From positions 2,852,001 through 2,916,000 of the forward strand of contig NZ_WLYX01000001.1 in NCBI RefSeq assembly GCF_009707705.1: a stretch of 64,000 nt of DNA, written 5' to 3'. This DNA comes from Paludibacterium denitrificans. Lineage in GTDB: Bacteria > Pseudomonadota > Gammaproteobacteria > Burkholderiales > Chromobacteriaceae. The position numbers and the translations under genes were made by a program. Positions 19,350 through 31,836 of the stretch are shown here, piece after piece. Position 1 is the stretch's first letter. Each line of letters starts with the position of its first letter. The notes below the pieces were generated by a model. It ran no database searches. It saw only the letters and a list, made by a program, of their open reading frames with translations, and was not told the DNA's origin.

Positions 19350-20960
19350 ATGAAGATAAATCTGCCCGTTACCACACAAGAGCGCTTGGTTGACCCACGT
19401 AGACCGATTGTTACCAAAACCAATCCCAAAGGCATTATTACCTACGCCAACCGTGCGTTTATCGAGATCAGCGGCTTCAGTGAAGAAGAGTTGATCGGCA
19501 AGAACCACAACATGGTGCGCCACCCCGACATGCCAGCGGAAGCTTTTGCCGACCTGTGGGAGACCGCCAAGGCCTAAGCCAGCCTTGGCGCGGACTGGTA
19601 AAGAATCGGGCCAAGAATGGCGATTTTTACTGGGTGGAAGCCTATATCACCCCCATTACCGAGCATGACAAGATTGTTGGCTACATGTCGGTACGCTCGG
19701 CACCCAGTCGGCCAATGATTGACGCGGCAGAGGCTCTTTACCGTGCGGTGCGCGACAAGCGGGCAACCCTGCCGTCCACACTCAAGGCACTTAATAGCCG
19801 CCCCGATGCCATGAAATGGTCGGTGTGGCTGGCGGGTGGTGGTGCGCTGATGGCGATGGCCGCCGCTTGTGTGCCGGATTCCCTGCTTGGACTGCGCCTT
19901 GCCATGGGTGTGTCAGGTAGTGTGTTGGCGCTGAGCGCCTCATCCTGGTGCTGGGTACGTATTCGGGCCGGTTTGCGTTTGCTGCGCGATGGGTTGTGTT
20001 GCTTGCGCGAAGGGCGGCTGGACCAGAATTTGGTCATCCGTGAGGGCGGCCTGCTGGGGCGGGCGCTACTTGGCGTGGAGTCGCTGCGCATTCATTACCG
20101 TGCCACTCTCGCCGATGTTATCAGTGCTGGCGAAGATACCCGTCGTCAGGCTTATAGCGTGCGTGATGAAATGCACGCGCTGGCCGCCCGTAGTTTGCAG
20201 CAGCGCGAAGGGCTCAACCAGATCAGCACCAACATGGAAACGATCAATGCGGCGGTGCATGAGGTGGTGACGCTGGCACAACGCAATCAGGACGATGCCG
20301 GGCAAACCCGTAGCGTGGCAGAGCAGGGGGAGCGCCACCATGCAGGCGGCAGCACAGGCGGCCAACCGGGCAGTGGAGGTGGTTGGTTGCTCGCGTTCTT
20401 CCATGGTGGAACTGGATCAGGCGCGTGAACGCATTCGTAACATGACTGATCTGATTCGCGAGATTGCCGATCAGACCAACCTGCTGGCACTCAATGCCGC
20501 GATCGAAGCGGCTCGCGCTGGTGAAAGTGGCCGAGGCTTTGCCGTGGTGGCCGATGAGGTGCGCAAGTTGGCCGAACGCACCGCCAGCACCACGGATGCC
20601 ATTACCACGATAGTCGGGGAAATCAGCCAGATCACTACCTCCGCCGTAAGCAGCATGGATGCCACGGTGCATGAAGTCACCGAGGTAATTAAGCAGATTC
20701 AGGCTTCTTCGGCCAACCTGCAAGGCTTGATGACGGCGGCGGAGCAGGGTGATGTGCGTGCGCAGACGCTGGTGCAGGAAATGGGTAGCAAGTCGGATGC
20801 GCTGGCTGTGATGGCGGCATCGCTGGAACAGCTCAATGCGATTGCCGAGCAGAATCTGCTCACGACCCAGTCGATTGATCAGACCGCCAGCAATCTGGCG
20901 ACGACCTCGGACGACCTGATTAAACTGACTGCGGATTTTCGCAAGTGGCAGCAAGCCTGA
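19350..20960 (+). CDS. PAS-domain methyl-accepting chemotaxis protein (Aer-like)
   Basis: Energy-taxis type receptor. An N-terminal PAS domain ([23 protein letters not shown]…NMVRHPDMP), two hydrophobic segments near residues 155-195, then a cytoplasmic signalling domain with the hairpin tip [43 protein letters not shown]. No periplasmic sensor domain, as in Aer. GGC read as TAAGC near 19574 and one extra G near 20327 break it; corrected length is 535 residues. The region before the start (19217-19349) is very AT-rich. Confidence 0.9.
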
Positions 20961-20974
20961 TTCCTTAACCAATC

Positions 20975-21004
20975 AAAAAAGGGGCGATTTTTGCCCCTTT
21001 TTTT
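20975..21004 (+). terminator. Intrinsic terminator after the chemoreceptor gene
   Basis: AAAAAAGGGGC and GCCCCTTTTTTT around a short loop, 15 nt after the stop. It may also serve the convergent maoC gene. Confidence 0.88.
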
Positions 21005-21030
21005 GCGTTTGGCAGGCCTTGTTCCGAGGA

Positions 21031-21497
21031 TTACGCTGCGGTTGGCGCCGTGTTCTCTGGCCGGACTTGTACCCAAATGGACGTTTCCATCTGCACGGCA
21101 ATCTCTTCGTGCTGATTGCGCGTCACCCAGCCTAGCTTTACCACGCCAAACCCCGGTTGGCTGTCCGAGCGGCGCCGTTCCAGCACTTCTATTTCTGCCG
21201 TTAGCGTGTCGCCCGGTCGGGTTGGTGCTTAAGCCAGCGCATCTTGTCCACCTGCATGCCGATCAGGCCATTGGCGATATGGCGCAGTTCCGAACGTGCC
21301 ACCAGCTTCATGGTCAGGCAGCTGGTATGCCAGCCGCTGGCGGCCAAACCGGCAAAGACGCTGCGGCTAGCCGCTTCCGGGTCAGTGTGAAAATATTGCG
21401 GATCAAATTGTTGGGCAAACGCAATCAGCTCATCCTGGCTGAGGTGGTAGCTTTCCGTGATGAAGCGGCGGCCCGGAGTCAGGTCTTCAAAATACAT
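21031..21497 (-). CDS. MaoC-like (R)-hydratase domain protein
   Basis: Hot-dog fold protein of 154 residues after correction. The hydratase-2 region QQFDPQYFHTDPEAA followed by FAGLAASGWHTSCLTMKL is typical of MaoC dehydratases. TAAGC near 21229 stands for GGC in RWLAPTRPGDTLTAEIEV. Expected role is hydration of trans-2-enoyl-CoA, or a related acyl-CoA reaction; substrate unknown. The start is set by MYFEDLTPGRRF. Confidence 0.88.
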
Positions 21498-21555
21498 GAG
21501 TGACGTTAACGTAAGTTAAAATCACACGATAAGTGATTTGCCCTGAGTGGTAAAG

Positions 21556-24125
21556 TCAAATCCGTAACGCGTTGATCAGTGCGCTTTCCAGTGCCAATAC
21601 TGCCTTGTTGTCCTTGAGTGTTTCGCCGGACACCGGAAGGAGTCCTCTACGCGGCTGCCCAGCGTCATGATCTTGGCCGATTGCACATGCAGCTGGTAAT
21701 CGGTCAGCACCTTGGTGATGCGCGCCAACAGGCCGGGACGGTCACCGGCGACGATGGACAGTACAAAATAGTTTTCCCGGTCGTCGGCACGAATGATGAC
21801 TTGCGGCGTGATCGGGAAATGCTTGAGGTGACGATTGATCCGCCCTGCGCCCGGTAGCGGAATCGGCGTGTCTTTGCTCAGGCATTCGGCCAACTCGAAT
21901 TCGATGAAGTTGATCATGTCGCGGTAATCGCCGTCATGATGCTCCGGAATGAATACGTGGAAGGTATCCAGCGCATAGCCATGGCGCGTGGTGTAGACCT
22001 TGGCGTCGGCAATGCTGTAGTTGGTGCGGCCAAGGAAGGCGCAGATACGGGCAAACAGCTCGGGCCGGTCTGGGGTGTAAACCAGCACCGGATACCTTCA
22101 TGGTCATCCGACAGGCGTGCCCGGACCATGGGATGTTCCACGGTCACGAAACGATTCAGAATGCGGGCATGCCGAGGCGATTTCCTTGGCCTCGTGGCGC
22201 AGGAAGTACAGCGTGTCGAGCTGCGACCACAACTTGCTTTCCACTCCTTCCGGTACGGCATACAGCCGCAGCAGGGCCTGTGCCTGACGTTTGCGATCTT
22301 CCAGCTCAGAGTCCAGATCCATCTCGCCGCCGCGCAGCAGGGTACGCAAGGTGGCGTGATACAGGTCTTCCAGCAGCTTGGCCTTCCACGCGTTCCATAC
22401 CTTGGGGCTAGTACCGCGAATATCTGCCACGGTGAGCAGATACAGCGCGGCCAGCCGCCGCGGCGTTTTGGCGATGTCGGCAAAGCGCTGTACCACTTCC
22501 GGGTCGTAGATATCCTCTTTTTGCGCAATGCTCGACATTGACAGGTGCTCGCCCACCAGCCAGACCACGAGTTCGGTATCGTCGGGCGACAAACCGTGTT
22601 GTTCGCAGAACTCGCGTGCATCGGCCATACCAGGCGGGAATGGTCGCCGCCACGTCCTTTGGCTATGTCGTGGAACAGACCGGCGATATAGAGGACTTCC
22701 GGCCGCTCGAAATCATTGACCAGGCGCGACAGGGCCGGGTATTCGTGATTGAACTCGCTAATGGCAAAGCGGCGCAGATTGCGCACCACCATCAGGATGT
22801 GCTCATCCACGGTGTAGACGTGAAACAGATCGTGCTGCATCTGCCCGACGATACGGCCGAAGCCGGGCAGATATTTGCCCAGTACGCCGTACAGGTTCAT
22901 GCGCCGCAGGCTGCGGGTCAATCCGGGTTCACGCAAAATCTGCATGAACAATTCGCGATTGCGCGGATTGCGCCGGAAGCGGTCGTTGATGCGGGTGCGG
23001 CCATGCCATAGTGCCCGCAGCATGCGCGGTGCAAAACCTGTCAGTTCCGGATGGCGCTGCAGCATGAGAAACGCTTCCAGAATGGCCGATGGCTCTTTCT
23101 CGAACACATCGGTACGGCGAATGCCCAGCATGCCGTTGACCGAATAAAAGCGCTCATTCAGGTTCTGCGTGACCCGTGGCACTTGCGAATACAGCCGCGC
23201 TCGCAGGTTGGGCAACAGGATGCCGTTAAGCTGACTGACGGTCTTGGCCGCGCGGTAATAGCGCTGCATCACTTGTTCGCTGGCGCGTTTGGCCGGGGTG
23301 TCCTGCAGATTGGCCGCCTGTGCTACTTGTTGCTTGCAGATCGAAAATCAATCGGTCTTCGCGACGCCGGGCCAGAAGGTGCAGGTCGATGCGCAGTCGT
23401 TGCAGCTGGCGTTCGCTTTGACGGATCAGGCGCGCTTCGGCCAACGTCAGGATGCCGCGGTGGGCCAGCGCTTCCCAGTTGTCGCCCAGTCCACTGCCCT
23501 TGCTGATCCATAAGATCGTGTGCAAGTCACGCAAGCCGCCCGGGCTTTCCTTGATGTTTGGTTCCAGATTATTGGTGACGCCAAAGTGCCGGTTGTGGCG
23601 CTGTTGCTGCTCCAGCGTCTTGCCTTCATAAAACGCGACCGGGTCACGCTGTTGTTCCAGCAGGGTGATCAGTTGCTGGTAAGCCTGCGTTTCACCGGCA
23701 ATCAGCCGGTTTTCCAGCAGATTGGTCTCAATGGTGATGTCCTGACGGGCTTCGCTCAGGCATTCGGCCAACGTCCGCACGCTGTGACCCACTTCCAGCC
23801 CAACATCCCACATCAGGCTGATAAAGCGGGTGATGCGCGCGGGCAGGTCGTCCGGCGTGGGGGTGGGCAGCAGAATCAGCAGGTCAATGTCTGAATGCGG
23901 AAATAACTGCCCCCGGCCATAGCCGCCAACGGCAATCAGACTGGCCTGTTGTCCCAGTTCCAGTTCTGCCCACAAGCGCTGGATCAGCTGATCCACCGCC
24001 TCGCTGTACCCCTCGAGGAAAACTACCGGGTCGCGGCGCTGGGTATAGAATTCGGCCAACCTTGTGCGGCTATCACACAGGTTTTGCCGGTATTGGGCAA
24101 TCTGTTCCGGAGTCAGGTCGTGCAT
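21556..24125 (-). CDS. glnD: Bifunctional uridylyltransferase/uridylyl-removing enzyme (PII sensor)
   Basis: Senses glutamine and modifies PII. Nucleotidyltransferase motif [19 protein letters not shown] near residue 75, an HD domain ([12 protein letters not shown] … [15 protein letters not shown]), and two C-terminal ACT domains ([15 protein letters not shown] and [15 protein letters not shown]). Five indels split it: near 23345, 22630, 22180, and CCWGG read as CCGG near 22091 and 21638. With these fixed the length is 856 residues, normal for GlnD. It carries four DUS-like copies. The ATG at 24125 follows the lptG stop directly. Confidence 0.94.
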
Positions 24126-24126
24126 G

Positions 24127-25204
24127 TCAGCGTCTTTCCGGCGGAGGATCAGGGCAATGCCCGCCAGCAGGAACAACAGTGTGGGCAGTGTGGCGGCGAC
24201 AATGGCATTCCAGTCGTACAGCAAGCCAAGGTGGCCAAACAGCCGGTTGATGAAGTGGAACCCCACCCCCAGACAAATACCGGCAAACAGCTTTACCCCC
24301 AACTGGCCGTGGCGGCGTTGTTGCGGTGTAAAAGCCAGCGCCACAAGCGCCATGGAAACGCAGGCGAGCGGATAGAACAGCTTGCTCCACAAGGCAATTT
24401 CATAGCGTTGGGTTTGCTGCTTGTTGTTGTGCAGGTGTTCGATGTAACGGACCAGATTGAGCGCCGACATTTGTTCCGGCACCACCAGCAACACATTCAG
24501 AATTTCCGGTTCGATGATGGATTTCCACTCCACTTTGGCCAGTTGACGGCTGGTGGTGTGGTCGGTCATCAGATTGGTTTCCTTGATGTTGACCAGTTCC
24601 CGTGCGTGGTTGGCCTTGGAGAAACTGCCGCGTTCGGCAAAGCGCGTTTGCATCAGGCGGAAATTTTCATCGTAGGTATAGATGCGCACGCCCAGCAGCG
24701 TGGTGTCTGGCAGCATTTCCCGCACGTTGATGAAGTTGCGATTGTCCTTGACCCAGATGCCGGAGCGGAACTCCCGGGCCACCATGGAGCGGGTGGCGGA
24801 CAGTTTGAGCCGTTCTGCCTGTTGCTCGGCATAAGGGGCCGCAAACTCGCCCAGCACCACGGTCAGTACGGCAAAACCCAAGCCAAAACGCAGCAAGATG
24901 CTTAAGCAATCTGGCCAAGAGTGATGCCCGAGGTGCGGATCACGGTGTATTCGCTGGACATGGCCAGTTGTGTCATCGCCACCATGCCGCCAATTAGTAC
25001 CGCCAGCGGCATCAGTTCATACGCATGCCCCGGTAGCAGCAGGGCAATGTACCCTGCCATTTTGCCCAAGTCGTAATTGCCATGCCCCAGATCGGGAACT
25101 TCACGAATGATGTCAAAAAAAGCGTAGAGCCCGAGCAAGGCTGCCAGCGTGAACAGGGTCGTCTGGCTTAACGCGCTGATGATGTAACGATAGAGCAGCT
25201 TCAT
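24127..25204 (-). CDS. lptG: LPS export permease LptG
   Basis: Inner-membrane subunit of the LptBFGC lipopolysaccharide extractor. N- and C-terminal transmembrane helix groups flank a periplasmic beta-jellyroll (about residues 120-260), with the family block MTQLAMSSEYTVIRTSGIT. TAAGC near 24902 stands for GGC and CCTGG is read as CCGG near 24139. Fixing both gives 358 residues ending RLERR and a TGA just before glnD. Uncorrected, the frame appears fused to glnD, which is an artefact. Confidence 0.92.
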
Positions 25205-25209
25205 CGTGA

Positions 25210-26309
25210 TCAGGACTTCCGGAATAGGGTGCGCAGCGTGTGCGAGAACGTGGTGGCCGGGCGGTTGCGATGCTTGAGCAGGATGAGCGCCAGCACGACG
25301 AACAGCAGGTGTACCGCCAGCATGGCCATGACGCCCACCTTGCCTTGCGATACCCAGTTGCGTGCCAGAGTCAGACCGTTCTGGTACAGGAAAAAGGTCA
25401 GCAGGGCAAAGATCAGGTTGTAGGTATGGCCGCTACGCGGGTTGTAGTAGGACAAGGGGATGGCCAGCAACGCCAGCACCAGACAGCTAAGTGGCATTGA
25501 CAGGCGCCACATCAGTTCGGAACGGTGCTTGGGGCTGTCGTCAGCCAGCAATTGCTGGGTGCTCAACGCCTGTTTGTCGCCGCCTGGCCCGGCAAATTTG
25601 GTGCTTTCACCAATGATCACGCTATAACGCTTGAACTGGGCTTCTTCATAATCGGCGCGGCCCGGTTCGCCAACGTAGCGGCGACCATCTTCCAGTACCA
25701 GCACCCGTTCACCATCCTTGTTGCTGGTCAGATAGCCATGTTTGGCAAAGATGGAGGCCACGTGCCCGCCGCTCATGTCCTGCATGAAAATATTGGTCGC
25801 CGCGCCGTGCTCGCCCGAATAATCTTCAATGAAATAGACTTTGCTGGATGAACTGGATTCCTTGAAGATCCCCGGGGAAATTGCCGAGATTTCTTCGCGG
25901 TGTTTGAGGATTTCTGCGTAAGACTGGCTGCGTTGTTCTGCCCGTGGCGAGACCAGCAGGGTAATGCCACCGGTGACAATCGCCAGCGGGATGGCAAACC
26001 GCATGATCGGCCAGATCCAGTTTTTTAACGATAAGCCGGACGATAACCAGACATCCATTTCATGGTCACGCCACAGTCGGGTCATGACCACCAGTACGCT
26101 GACGAATACGGTAAGAATCAGTAGCAAGGGGAAGAAACCCAGAGCCCAGAAGCCGATCAGCGCGGTCACGGCTTCGTTGGCGACCGGCCTTCTGCGGCGC
26201 GGCCAAGCAAGTTGATGGCCTGCGTGGAAATGATAATGGCAAGAAGAACGACAAAAACGCCCAACGCCGTAAAAGTCAATTCCCGAGTCAGGCTTTTATG
26301 AAAAACCAT
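25210..26309 (-). CDS. lptF: LPS export permease LptF
   Basis: Partner of LptG, 366 residues after restoring CCAGG near 26187. Starts MVFHKSLTRELTFTALGVFVV and shows the YjgP/YjgQ fold: N-terminal helices, periplasmic jellyroll, C-terminal helices (MPLSCLVLALLAIPLSYYNPRSG). It lies 5 nt upstream of lptG, an operon. Divergent from pepA across a 200-bp gap, the usual arrangement in many Proteobacteria. Confidence 0.93.
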
Positions 26310-26510
26310 TGATGTGTGCCTTTTTGACTTTTTATGACTAGCTTAGTGATAATTTGATCCGAAAATTCTGAAGCGCCATATCCGGCATGTTTCGGGATAG
26401 ACATAATCGATGTCTTCACCGGGGGCAGAGCCGTCCAGACACATTACCCATGTAGTGACGGCCGGTCGTGAAGTGGGGCAACTGACACTCGTTATACACG
26501 GGAGTACTTG

Positions 26511-28017
<1,507 letters not shown>

Positions 28018-28067
28018 TGTCGTTCGACGTGGCCGCCCACGGCGTGAGGCCGTTGAAACGGTAGATG

Positions 28068-28490
28068 ATGACGCAGATTGATTTTTATACCAATGTTGCC
28101 AATCCGCAGGATTTTGCCTGCCGTTTGGCGGCTACGGTGTATCGCAAAGGCGAGCGCTTGCTGGTGTGGCTGGAAAACCAGCAGGCGCTGGAAACCTTCA
28201 GTAACCGCTTATGGTGCGTCGGGGACACGCAATTTGTGCCGCATTGCACCATGACCGCCGATGAAGCCGCAGATACCCCGGTGTGGCTGACGCTGTCATT
28301 ACCGGACACACTTACCCACCCGGTGCTGTTAAACTTGGCGCCGGAGTTACCCGATCACCCCGAGCATTTTTCCCGATTACTGGAAATCGTCGGGTGTGAC
28401 GAGGCCTCGCTGGCCAAGGCTCGCGTACGTTTCAAGGCTTACCGCGCCAACGGGTACGAAATCGAACACCACGACATGAGCCACAAGTGA
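28068..28490 (+). CDS. holC: DNA polymerase III chi subunit
   Basis: A 140-residue chi subunit of the clamp-loader complex, which contacts [37 protein letters not shown] is the standard N-terminus (quoted here as the family pattern: FY.N…A.R L…K…G.R..V) and FVPH and WLTLS-type blocks follow. The pepA-holC order is conserved in Proteobacteria. Two ATGs are adjacent (28065 and 28068). Confidence 0.85.
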   Translation: MTQIDFYTNVANPQDFACRLAATVYRKGERLLVWLENQQALETFSNRLWCVGDTQFVPHCTMTADEAADTPVWLTLSLPDTLTHPVLLNLAPELPDHPEHFSRLLEIVGCDEASLAKARVRFKAYRANGYEIEHHDMSHK

Positions 28491-28492
28491 TC

Positions 28493-30271
28493 ATGACCGA
28501 GTCGCCAAAGCCTGATTTGCCCAACTGGGATGCCTTGGATCTGCCTGTTCTTACCGATGTGGTCGAGGACAGTCAGGTGCCTACGTTGGCCGAAACGCCA
28601 CTGGATATTCCTGACTTCGATTTTTCGCATGAGCTGGATGCGCTGGACGCTGCCACCGCTCACGGTGAAGACAACTTTGCGCCCCATGTCCCGGAGTTGA
28701 CTGATCTGGCTATTCCGGAGTTGGAGATTCCGCTGCTGACGCGCACGGAAGAATCCGCTCCTGTGGCACTGGATGACATTCCGACGCTCGACATGACGTC
28801 TTTGCCATCGCTGGATCTTGATGTGCCGGTGGTGGAAGAACTGGCGCTGGATGACATGTCACCGTCGCCAGCAGCGGCGGCGCTTTCTGCCGATACCGCC
28901 GTAATCCCGGAACTCACCGCTGCGCCCGAGCCGTTTGAGTTTGAATTGCCGCCGCCTTCGGCTGCCGTGCCTGAGATCCCGGAACCCGTCGTAGCAACTT
29001 CTCTATCGCCATTCGACTCGGCCGATGCCGATATCGAAACCTTGGTGCTGGATGATTTGCCACTGCCAACGTTGGCCGAAACCGATGGCGCAGATGAGCA
29101 AAATGCGTCCTGCGTGGCAGAAAACAGCGATTTCAATCTGGAAGCCTTTGCTGCCTTTACCCGTGCGGATCTGGATGAAGAGACGCTGGCTAAACTGGGT
29201 CTTGGCGTGCCTACCGCGGGTACACAACTTCCGGTCGTTACACCAGCGTCTGTTGACAGTGAGCCTGCCGTGACGCCAGCGCCCGTCACCAATGACCAGA
29301 TTGCCACGCCAACCCCGCTTACCGGCTTTACCAGTATCGATCTGGAACAGTTGCCGACCGGTGTATTGGGCGGTGGGCTCGGTCCGGCAGAAGCCGCTCC
29401 CGTTGCGCCGCCCGCTCCGGTGACTTCCATCGAGGATATTTTGCAGGCGGCCGAGCAGGCTCTGGCCGCCCAGCAGAGCATGGAAGCGGAAAAGACACCG
29501 GCAGAACCAGTGGCCGCGTCGTTGTCTGTAGACGAACCGTTGCCGCCCTCGATACCTGATCAGCCGGTACCGGAAACTGTATCTGTTCCGGAGATGATCG
29601 ATCCGGCTCCGCTGATGGCGGCCTTGGAACTGCAAGCACCAGAGCAAGACCACACATCAGGCACCGAACAGGAAGAACTTGTCGAGGCGCCTGTCGCCAC
29701 TAGCGAATCGGTGTTGGTGTCCGAACCATACTCGACCGAGGTGAAGGTCGACGCTAGCGCCGCGTCTGAGGCTCTCGCTACTGAAGCTACCGTTGCCGCG
29801 GCGGCAGCCATGCTCGCTCCGGTTGCCGAGCCGGTGCCATTGACGGCTGGGTTGGCCGAAACGGCTGCCAGCGTTGCGATGGTTGAGCCGCCAGTGCCGG
29901 ATGTGCCGGTTAGCGCTGAACTGCCTGCACCGGTTGTCCCCGAGGCGCCAGTTGCTCCGGTGATGGCTCCACCTGCCGCACCTGTCGTGCAGCCAGAATC
30001 TGTAGCCCCTGTTGCTGCGCAAACGGTGGCTGTGGTCAATGAACAGGCGCTGATCGACACCTTGTACCAGCAACTACTGCCGCGCATGAAGCTGGAACTG
30101 TCGCTCTGGTTGCAAGACGCGCTGGAAATGCAGTCTCGTCAAATGCGTAACGGGGTCATGCACCAACTGAAGGAAGATTACGAAATGCTGTTTGGTGAAG
30201 CCTTGCGCGATAGCCTGCGCCAAGCCATTACCGTTCTTGGCAAAACTAGCGATCAGGACGGGCAACACTGA
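28493..30271 (+). CDS. Large acidic Ala/Pro/Glu-rich protein (possibly DUF2486-related)
   Basis: I do not recognise this 592-residue protein with certainty. It opens with the motif LDLPVLTDVVED, contains repeated short acidic pieces (TLAET, IPELE, LDDIP), a long low-complexity stretch rich in A, P, V and E (about residues 270-530), and ends in a compact predicted helical domain (LIDTLYQQLLPRMKLELS…LRDSLRQAITVLGK). The position after holC and the opening motif recall the betaproteobacterial DUF2486 family. No signal peptide or membrane segment. It carries three DUS-like copies in the frame reading LAET. A one-base overlap with pduO indicates co-transcription. Confidence 0.7.
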   Translation: MTESPKPDLPNWDALDLPVLTDVVEDSQVPTLAETPLDIPDFDFSHELDALDAATAHGEDNFAPHVPELTDLAIPELEIPLLTRTEESAPVALDDIPTLDMTSLPSLDLDVPVVEELALDDMSPSPAAAALSADTAVIPELTAAPEPFEFELPPPSAAVPEIPEPVVATSLSPFDSADADIETLVLDDLPLPTLAETDGADEQNASCVAENSDFNLEAFAAFTRADLDEETLAKLGLGVPTAGTQLPVVTPASVDSEPAVTPAPVTNDQIATPTPLTGFTSIDLEQLPTGVLGGGLGPAEAAPVAPPAPVTSIEDILQAAEQALAAQQSMEAEKTPAEPVAASLSVDEPLPPSIPDQPVPETVSVPEMIDPAPLMAALELQAPEQDHTSGTEQEELVEAPVATSESVLVSEPYSTEVKVDASAASEALATEATVAAAAAMLAPVAEPVPLTAGLAETAASVAMVEPPVPDVPVSAELPAPVVPEAPVAPVMAPPAAPVVQPESVAPVAAQTVAVVNEQALIDTLYQQLLPRMKLELSLWLQDALEMQSRQMRNGVMHQLKEDYEMLFGEALRDSLRQAITVLGKTSDQDGQH

Positions 30272-30836
30272 TGGGCCACCGGCTTTCTCGTATCGTGACT
30301 CGTACCGGTGACGATGGGACCACGGGACTGGGCGACGGCCGCCGTGTCGGCAAGGATGCACCGCGAGTGGCGGCGCTGGGTGATGTGGATGAACTCAATT
30401 CGGTGATTGGTGTCTTGCTGGTTGAAGCGTTGCCAGACAATGTAACGAGCTGGCTGTCAGCCATTCAGCACGATCTATTCGATTTGGGGTCTGAGCTGGC
30501 GGTGCCCGGCTATGTCGCATTAAGCGAACAGCAGCCGTTGGCATTGGAAGAATGGCTCGCCGTCATGAATGCTGATCTTCCAATGCTCAAAGAGTTTATT
30601 CTGCCCGGCGGCTCACGTGCAGCCGCGCTGGCGCATCAGGCGCGCTCGGTCTGTCGGCGTGCTGAACGTGCGGTAGTGGCCTTGGCGCGTGACGAAGGCG
30701 TGTCTGCCGCGGCCCGCCAATACCTCAACCGTCTTTCCGACCTGTTGTTCGTACTGGCGCGTTATCTCAACAAATTGCAAGGCGTGCCGGATGTACTCTG
30801 GCAACCTCGGCGCCAGCAAACGCTTAAGCAACCTGA
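30271..30836 (+). CDS. pduO: ATP:cob(I)alamin adenosyltransferase, PduO type
   Basis: Makes adenosylcobalamin from cob(I)alamin and ATP. The ATP-binding N-terminus TRTGDDGTTGLGDGRR, GDVDELNSVIG and the motif VCRRAERAVVAL are diagnostic. The last codons are restored by reading TAAGC near 30823 as GGC: …RRQQTLAT then TGA at 30836, 187 residues. Ends just before a strong terminator. Confidence 0.92.
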
Positions 30837-30843
30837 ATCTTTA

Positions 30844-30867
30844 CAGCGGCCTTCATGGCCGCTTTTT
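30844..30867 (+). terminator. Intrinsic terminator after pduO
   Basis: AGCGGCC and TGGCCGCT around TTCA, followed by TTTTTC. Eight nt after the pduO stop and before the convergent GntR gene. Confidence 0.85.
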
Positions 30868-30881
30868 CATGCTTGCTGCCA

Positions 30882-31604
30882 TCAGTTACGTGCAATGCGC
30901 AATTGATAGCGAAAAGCATCGCCGCGATACGACACATAGTCCATTTCCAGTGGCGCCCCTTCGGTGGTGTAGGTTACCCTTTCCAGTTGCAGTACGGCGT
31001 CCCCCGGAGCGATCTCCAGTTTGGCGGCCAGATCGGCATCGGCATTGGCAGCCTGAATGCTTAACAGGGCGTGATCCAGTCCAATACTGTAATCATTTTC
31101 CAGAATGAGAAAGATGTCGCGTGTGGCTAGATCTTCGCGTGCCAGACGTTGGCCAATTTCAACCGAGACATAGGTGCGGTCGAACGAAATGGGCTGCCGA
31201 TCCGGGTAACGCACGCGCTGTATCTCCGTAAGTGGAGCGCCGACGGGTAGGGAAAATGCCGCGGCCATGGCAGCGTTGGCGCTGACAGTTTGCAGGCTGA
31301 TCAGGCGGTTGAAGGCTTCATAGCCTTGTCGCCCCATGGATTCGGCAAAACCTTGCAAGCGGGCGAGTTGTTGTGTTGGCTTGGGCTTGGAAACGTAGCA
31401 CCCCTTGCCGGGAATCTTGAAGACCATGCCTTCCTGCCCCAGCGCTGCCAAAGCATGGCGCACGGTAATACGGCTGACGCCAAAACTCTCCATGAGCTGC
31501 TTTTCCGATGGCAACTTGTCGTGCTGCTGATACTGGCCATCCAGAATCTGTGTGCGCAGGCTATCGCGTATCTGGGTATGCAGAGGCAAGGGCATGGATG
31601 TCAT
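30882..31604 (-). CDS. GntR family regulator with UTRA domain
   Basis: HutC-subfamily repressor of 240 residues. The winged helix shows LPSEKQLMESFGVSRITVRHALAAL; the UTRA ligand domain follows (PISFDRTYVSVEIGQRL…LERVTYTTEGAPLEMDYVSYR). It is divergent from ssuD across a 230-bp gap that holds a perfect palindrome, so it probably controls itself and the sulfonate genes. Confidence 0.9.
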   Translation of the reverse strand: MTSMPLPLHTQIRDSLRTQILDGQYQQHDKLPSEKQLMESFGVSRITVRHALAALGQEGMVFKIPGKGCYVSKPKPTQQLARLQGFAESMGRQGYEAFNRLISLQTVSANAAMAAAFSLPVGAPLTEIQRVRYPDRQPISFDRTYVSVEIGQRLAREDLATRDIFLILENDYSIGLDHALLSIQAANADADLAAKLEIAPGDAVLQLERVTYTTEGAPLEMDYVSYRGDAFRYQLRIARN

Positions 31605-31682
31605 GAAAAATTTCCTTAAATACTAATGCCGCCCGGATTAAACCGGGGCTGCATGGCAGCACATCGGCCACTGGTATATTTA

Positions 31683-31710
31683 GTCATAACCTATTATGAC
31701 AGGTTATGAC
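31683..31710. promoter_or_regulatory. Palindromic operator between gntR and ssuD
   Basis: GTCATAACCT and AGGTTATGAC form a perfect 10-bp inverted repeat around 8 nt, with a third GAC-type half (TTATGAC) inside. It lies 79 nt upstream of the regulator start and 127 nt upstream of ssuD. Likely site for the adjacent GntR protein (inference). Confidence 0.65.
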
Positions 31711-31836
31711 CTTAATGGATTTGCAAAGCAGTTTTATTCAGTTCTGTTGTGCTATTCCACTCCCTACAATCGCCCTTGCCACCCCGTTTGAACCGACGCA
31801 TACCGCCACCTCAGGTGTGCAGACAAGGAGATTGAC

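Noticed and set aside
23226..24896. Continuous frame that fuses LptG to GlnD
   Set aside because: CCTGG read as CCGG near 24139 removes the lptG stop. Restoring the base gives ...RLERR and a TGA just before the glnD ATG.
28660..29653. Long serine/glycine-rich and arginine-rich antisense frames opposite the acidic protein
   Set aside because: Shadows of a low-complexity, GC-rich gene; no ribosome sites and no family resemblance.
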